Positions 62,752-64,000 of a stretch of 64,000 bases of DNA are shown piece after piece. The translations under genes and the position numbers were made by a program. Source of the DNA: Nocardioides baculatus (lineage in GTDB: Bacteria; Actinomycetota; Actinomycetes; Propionibacteriales; Nocardioidaceae). Under the pieces are notes generated by a model that made no database searches, was not told the origin of the DNA, and was given only the letters and a program-made list of their open reading frames with translations. Location of the stretch: NCBI RefSeq assembly GCF_016735675.1, contig NZ_JAERSG010000006.1:124001-188000 (forward strand). Reading direction: 5' to 3'. Numbering within the stretch: the first letter of the stretch is position 1; every line of letters starts with the position of its first letter.

Positions 62752-62767
<16 letters not shown>
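62723..62767 (+). CDS. Leucine leader peptide upstream of leuA
   Basis: A 14-residue frame MMRSRLLLPSRNEA, with three consecutive Leu codons CTC-CTC-CTT (62738-62746). TATCGT at 62708-62713 puts transcription start just before it. The last codons form one arm of the hairpin at 62752-62789. Leader peptides of this sort before leuA have been described in actinobacteria; the leuS leader at 16172 uses the same codon types. Confidence 0.8.

Positions 62768-64000
<1,233 letters not shown>

Overview
The window comes from the chromosome of a very GC-rich actinobacterium, most likely Nocardioides or another member of the Nocardioidaceae. This is inferred from base composition, GTG starts, an hrcA-dnaJ pair behind a CIRCE element, a SigE-family sigma factor, ComEA/ComEC/HolA followed by convergent S20, a TmsA/TmsB-type pair for 10-methyl fatty acids, and many genes whose start lies 6-7 bases after a TANNNT box (leaderless mRNAs). 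I see no transposase, integrase, phage gene or CRISPR array. It looks like ordinary core chromosome, densely packed on both strands, with no gene-free gap over 300 bases.

Layout. 1-5210: the 5' part of a glycogen debranching enzyme (minus, cut by the window edge), an enoyl-CoA hydratase, two small envelope proteins and the electron-transfer flavoprotein genes etfBA, closed by a strong hairpin. 5225-10136: a secreted protein, then proA, a 50-residue membrane protein, nadD, rsfS and a histidine phosphatase, ending in tRNA-Ala(GGC) with a degenerate tandem copy. 10319-16134: ornithine aminotransferase, an SDR enzyme, a secreted protein, an ArsR-like regulator/MFS exporter pair, a DUF4870 protein and a nucleotidyltransferase-like protein. 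16172-24407: a leucine leader peptide with attenuator, leuS, a DegV protein, comEA, comEC, a small membrane protein, holA and rpsT. 24565-34414: kinase-fold (APH) genes, transporters and acyltransferases around lepA. 34586-41602: an acyl-CoA synthetase, hemW, a hybrid-free sensor kinase, a DUF3097 protein and small membrane or acidic proteins.

41656-54670: an MBL hydrolase, hrcA-dnaJ-rsmE, a sigma-factor locus flanked by two GerMN/Gmad2 proteins, a HIT protein, a copper monooxygenase-like lipoprotein, phoH-ybeY-CNNM protein, a methyltransferase/HxlR pair and a cytidine-deaminase-like protein. 54754-59764: TmsA/TmsB-like genes, a siderophore-interacting protein, era and an acetyltransferase. 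59907-64000: a PPOX-family protein, a septum-formation lipoprotein, a flavodoxin-fold protein, a methyltransferase and leuA behind its own leucine leader peptide (cut by the window end).

Regulatory themes stand out more than any novel gene cluster. Both leuS and leuA have leader peptides with three consecutive leucine codons of the CTC/CTT type, while leuS itself is written almost wholly with CTG. Two pairs of divergent leaderless genes use one symmetric promoter whose two -10 boxes share the same TA. The best candidate for an undescribed protein system is the sigma-factor locus at 45547-48140, where a membrane protein translationally coupled to the sigma factor has the topology of an anti-sigma factor but carries an extracytoplasmic GerMN/Gmad2 sensor, with a GerMN/Gmad2 lipoprotein encoded upstream.
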